In this document: piece after piece, positions 62,709 to 64,000 of the stretch
Layout of the letters: every line of letters starts with the position of its first letter
Position numbering within the stretch: position 1 is the first letter of the stretch
Assembly (NCBI RefSeq): GCF_900129585.1
Contig: NZ_FQWF01000006.1
Coordinates: forward strand, 150,814-214,813
From: Flavobacterium micromati
GTDB lineage: Bacteria > Bacteroidota > Bacteroidia > Flavobacteriales > Flavobacteriaceae
DNA: 64,000 bases
Direction of reading: 5' to 3'
Notes under the pieces: model-generated
The model's input: only the letters and a program-made list of their open reading frames with translations
What the model was told of the DNA's origin: nothing
Databases searched by the model: none
Made by a program: the position numbers and the translations under genes

Positions 62709-63116
62709 TTATCTACTCATATATTCTCCAGCCGTCATTACAGGGATTTTAGAATTCGCATAATCTTTTTTGTTTCGAGTGATTATAACATCTGCTGCAT
62801 TATCCATTGCTACAAAATATTGCAATCCATCTTCAAAATCTTTAAAATCTGATGCCAAAGCTAATTCGATAGCTTTATCTGTCAAAGAAAGAATAGTTAC
62901 TAATACTTTAAATTTTGATAAATACTTTTTTGCATCGACTTCTTTATGATGTCTGACGATAGAATAATATGCGTTGGCAAAAGTTAATGAGGAAATGAAA
63001 AGTTGTACCTGCTGTTTGTCACTTAGAGTGAATAAATTTTGAGCTTCTTTATAAAAAGGTTCACGTTTAGCTAAAAGGTCGATAATTACATTAGTATCTA
63101 CAAAAATATTTTCCAT
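62709..63116 (-). CDS. PIN-domain toxin (VapC-like ribonuclease)
   Basis: A 135-residue PIN protein with acidic residues in the metal-binding pattern: Asp7 in FVDTNVIIDLLAKREP, Glu24, Asp90-Asp93-Glu95-Asp96 in ASDFKDFEDGLQY, and Asp105 or Asp118 in the C-terminal part (DNAADVIITRNKKDY). The fold is a Mg-dependent RNase; VapC-type toxins cleave tRNA or rRNA. The start overlaps the antitoxin stop (TAATG), the standard arrangement. The frame is intact, unlike the other toxin genes in the window. Confidence 0.9.
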   Translation of the reverse strand: MENIFVDTNVIIDLLAKREPFYKEAQNLFTLSDKQQVQLFISSLTFANAYYSIVRHHKEVDAKKYLSKFKVLVTILSLTDKAIELALASDFKDFEDGLQYFVAMDNAADVIITRNKKDYANSKIPVMTAGEYMSR

Positions 63117-63355
63117 TATGAATATTTTTGGTCAATGTAATTTCTGTAATCATTCTTTTCGTCATAATCATTAGGAATAATTCCAGTCAAACTTTCAACC
63201 AAAGGACTAACTGATGACTTTTTCTTAGAGGATATAGTTAACAAATTAAGATAGTTTTCTATAAGTTTAGATAAGCTTATACTTTGACTTTTGGCATAAG
63301 TTTTAGCTTCGTTTATTATTTCTTTATCAAGATTTAATGTAAGTTTTGTGTTCAT
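63116..63355 (-). CDS. DUF6364-type antitoxin (ribbon-helix-helix)
   Basis: A 79-residue protein starting MNTKLTLNLDKEIINEAKTY, followed by SISLSKLIENYLNLLT. The strand-helix-helix pattern is a ribbon-helix-helix DNA-binding fold, and the acidic C-terminus (IIPNDYDEKNDYRNYIDQKY) is the part that would hold the PIN toxin. It precedes the toxin with one base of overlap. A perfect palindrome lies in its promoter region at 63373-63386, as expected for autoregulation. Confidence 0.88.
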   Translation of the reverse strand: MNTKLTLNLDKEIINEAKTYAKSQSISLSKLIENYLNLLTISSKKKSSVSPLVESLTGIIPNDYDEKNDYRNYIDQKYS

Positions 63356-63372
63356 AATTAAATTTTTTTAAG

Positions 63373-63386
63373 TTTACACGTGTAAA
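63373..63386 (-). promoter_or_regulatory. Palindromic operator candidate of the PIN toxin-antitoxin operon
   Basis: TTTACACGTGTAAA is a perfect 14-base palindrome 18 bases upstream of the antitoxin start. On the minus strand its first half forms part of TATCTTTA, a one-mismatch -7 element, so a bound repressor would cover the promoter. Confidence 0.7.
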
Positions 63387-64000
63387 GATAATAAATAGTT
63401 ACGTGATATTTTTATCAAGTGAAATTTTTATTGTGATTACCACAAAAGGCAGTCCATTTAAAAATCTTAAAAATTTTTGAAGCGCATTAACGTATCGGTA
63501 GACTTATTTGATTTGCCGAAAAGTAAAATATGAAAGAAATCACAATAAAAACCATTTTCATTTTACTTCAAAAAAAAGAGGCGTTCTTGCCTCTTGATAT
63601 CGATTTACCGTTTTTTTTTTACATTAAATCCATGTTGTTAAAGGACTCCCAAGCAGTTCCAGCTTTTACGCTTCGGGGAATTTACTTTCGTAATCAATAC
63701 TTCGGCCTTTTGTTATTGAAAACATGTTGATTTACCACAGCGAACATAACGAGCATCTTTGCTTTTAGTGTCTGGCTTACTATCCAAATCAAGACTCTAT
63801 AAGTTACGGGACTACTATTCAAGCTACCATTGCTTATTTGCATACCCGCCAGTAATTTCCTTTTGAAAGAATGAGCGAATTTTTTGCCGGTTTTTGTAAT
63901 TTGCTTTTAAGTACATGACAAAAAACTGAACATATTGTTTTCTAATGAATTAAATCCCGTTAAAAGGAATTTGGATAAATAATCTAATCCATATTTGAAT
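63387..64000. other. Right-edge region without a clear gene
   Basis: No complete gene is visible. A terminator-like hairpin for the minus strand lies at 63571-63595, and just before it (in minus-strand direction) a short frame ending at 63619-63621 reads RSVKAGTAWESFNNMDLM, which could be the tail of a decayed gene. Stops interrupt that frame further upstream. The plus-strand frame at 63530-63730 looks spurious. Confidence 0.45.
63571..63595 (-). terminator. Minus-strand terminator near the right edge
   Basis: AAGAGGC (63576-63582) and GCCTCTT (63589-63595) form a 7-bp stem with a six-base loop; the A-run at 63571-63577 is a T-tract on the minus strand. Confidence 0.65.

Noticed and set aside
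62471..62752. 93-codon plus-strand open frame
   Set aside because: No recognisable domain, signal or promoter. It overlaps the 3' end of the PIN toxin gene on the other strand.
63530..63730. 66-codon plus-strand open frame
   Set aside because: Phe/Leu-rich low-complexity translation across a minus-strand terminator hairpin and a long T-run; not coding in appearance.

Overview
The window looks like chromosomal DNA of a Flavobacterium-type member of the Bacteroidota. The DNA is AT-rich. Promoters follow the TAnnTTTG (-7) and TTG (-33) pattern of that phylum, and Shine-Dalgarno sequences are almost absent. Marker families include a SusC/SusD pair, a Porin_10-type porin, DUF2851, DUF3467 and GxxExxY proteins, and the Thr-Tyr-Thr-tuf-Trp-secE-nusG-rplKAJL-rpoBC block is in a Bacteroidota arrangement. 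Species cannot be fixed from the sequence alone.

Positions 1-14.5 kb are the downstream part of a surface polysaccharide locus. It holds an initiating sugar-phosphate transferase (cut by the window edge), a PglE-like aminotransferase, an Amj-like membrane protein, an EpsG/Wzy-like polymerase, all four dTDP-L-rhamnose genes (rfbC, rfbD, rfbB, rfbA), a membrane-anchored PglF/WbpM-type 4,6-dehydratase and, on the other strand, a CpsB/YwqE-type phosphatase. Between rfbC and rfbD lies an island (about 4.2-7.3 kb) with a DUF4143-type ATPase behind a near-perfect dyad and the remains of toxin-antitoxin loci: a HigB stub before an intact HigA, a frameshifted RelE/ParE toxin behind an intact antitoxin, and a decayed second HigA. 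Further decay appears as a GxxExxY gene with one nonsense codon, a frameshifted aminotransferase relic, and ATTCG arrays with 9-10 bp phasing before rfbB and rfbA.

Positions 14.8-31.2 kb carry a SusC/SusD nutrient-uptake operon, an outer-membrane porin, a cysteine synthase/cystathionine beta-synthase-like enzyme with CBS domains, DUF2851, a short PspC-like protein, an amino acid permease, a ComEA-like helix-hairpin-helix protein, an acyl-CoA dehydrogenase and an endonuclease/exonuclease/phosphatase-family protein. A gene-free stretch at 25.05-25.99 kb holds two roughly 140-bp copies of a dispersed repeat that also occurs at 13.6 and 21.7 kb.

Positions 31.2-47.3 kb are the translation and transcription core: rpsU (with a true Shine-Dalgarno sequence), xerC, hpf, tRNA-Thr(UGU), tRNA-Tyr, tRNA-Thr(GGU), tuf, tRNA-Trp, secE, nusG, rplK, rplA, rplJ, rplL, rpoB, rpoC, a DUF3467 gene and a small secreted hypothetical. 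Hairpins separate rplJ/rplL and rplL/rpoB. A 20-nt copy of the tRNA-Thr 3' end lies 99 bp downstream of the original.

Positions 47.3-64 kb carry prfC, a SurA-like foldase, a MoxR ATPase, aconitase, a four-LysM NlpC/P60 hydrolase, a flavin/PPOX-fold protein, a TlpA-like thioredoxin, a GT9 glycosyltransferase and a CDGSH protein. The right end is accessory and decaying: a truncated serine hydrolase, a TPR-like gene with a premature stop, a Crp/Fnr gene with one TGA, and an apparently intact PIN-domain toxin/antitoxin pair with a perfect palindrome over its promoter. I found no CRISPR array, complete insertion sequence, prophage, rRNA gene or replication origin.
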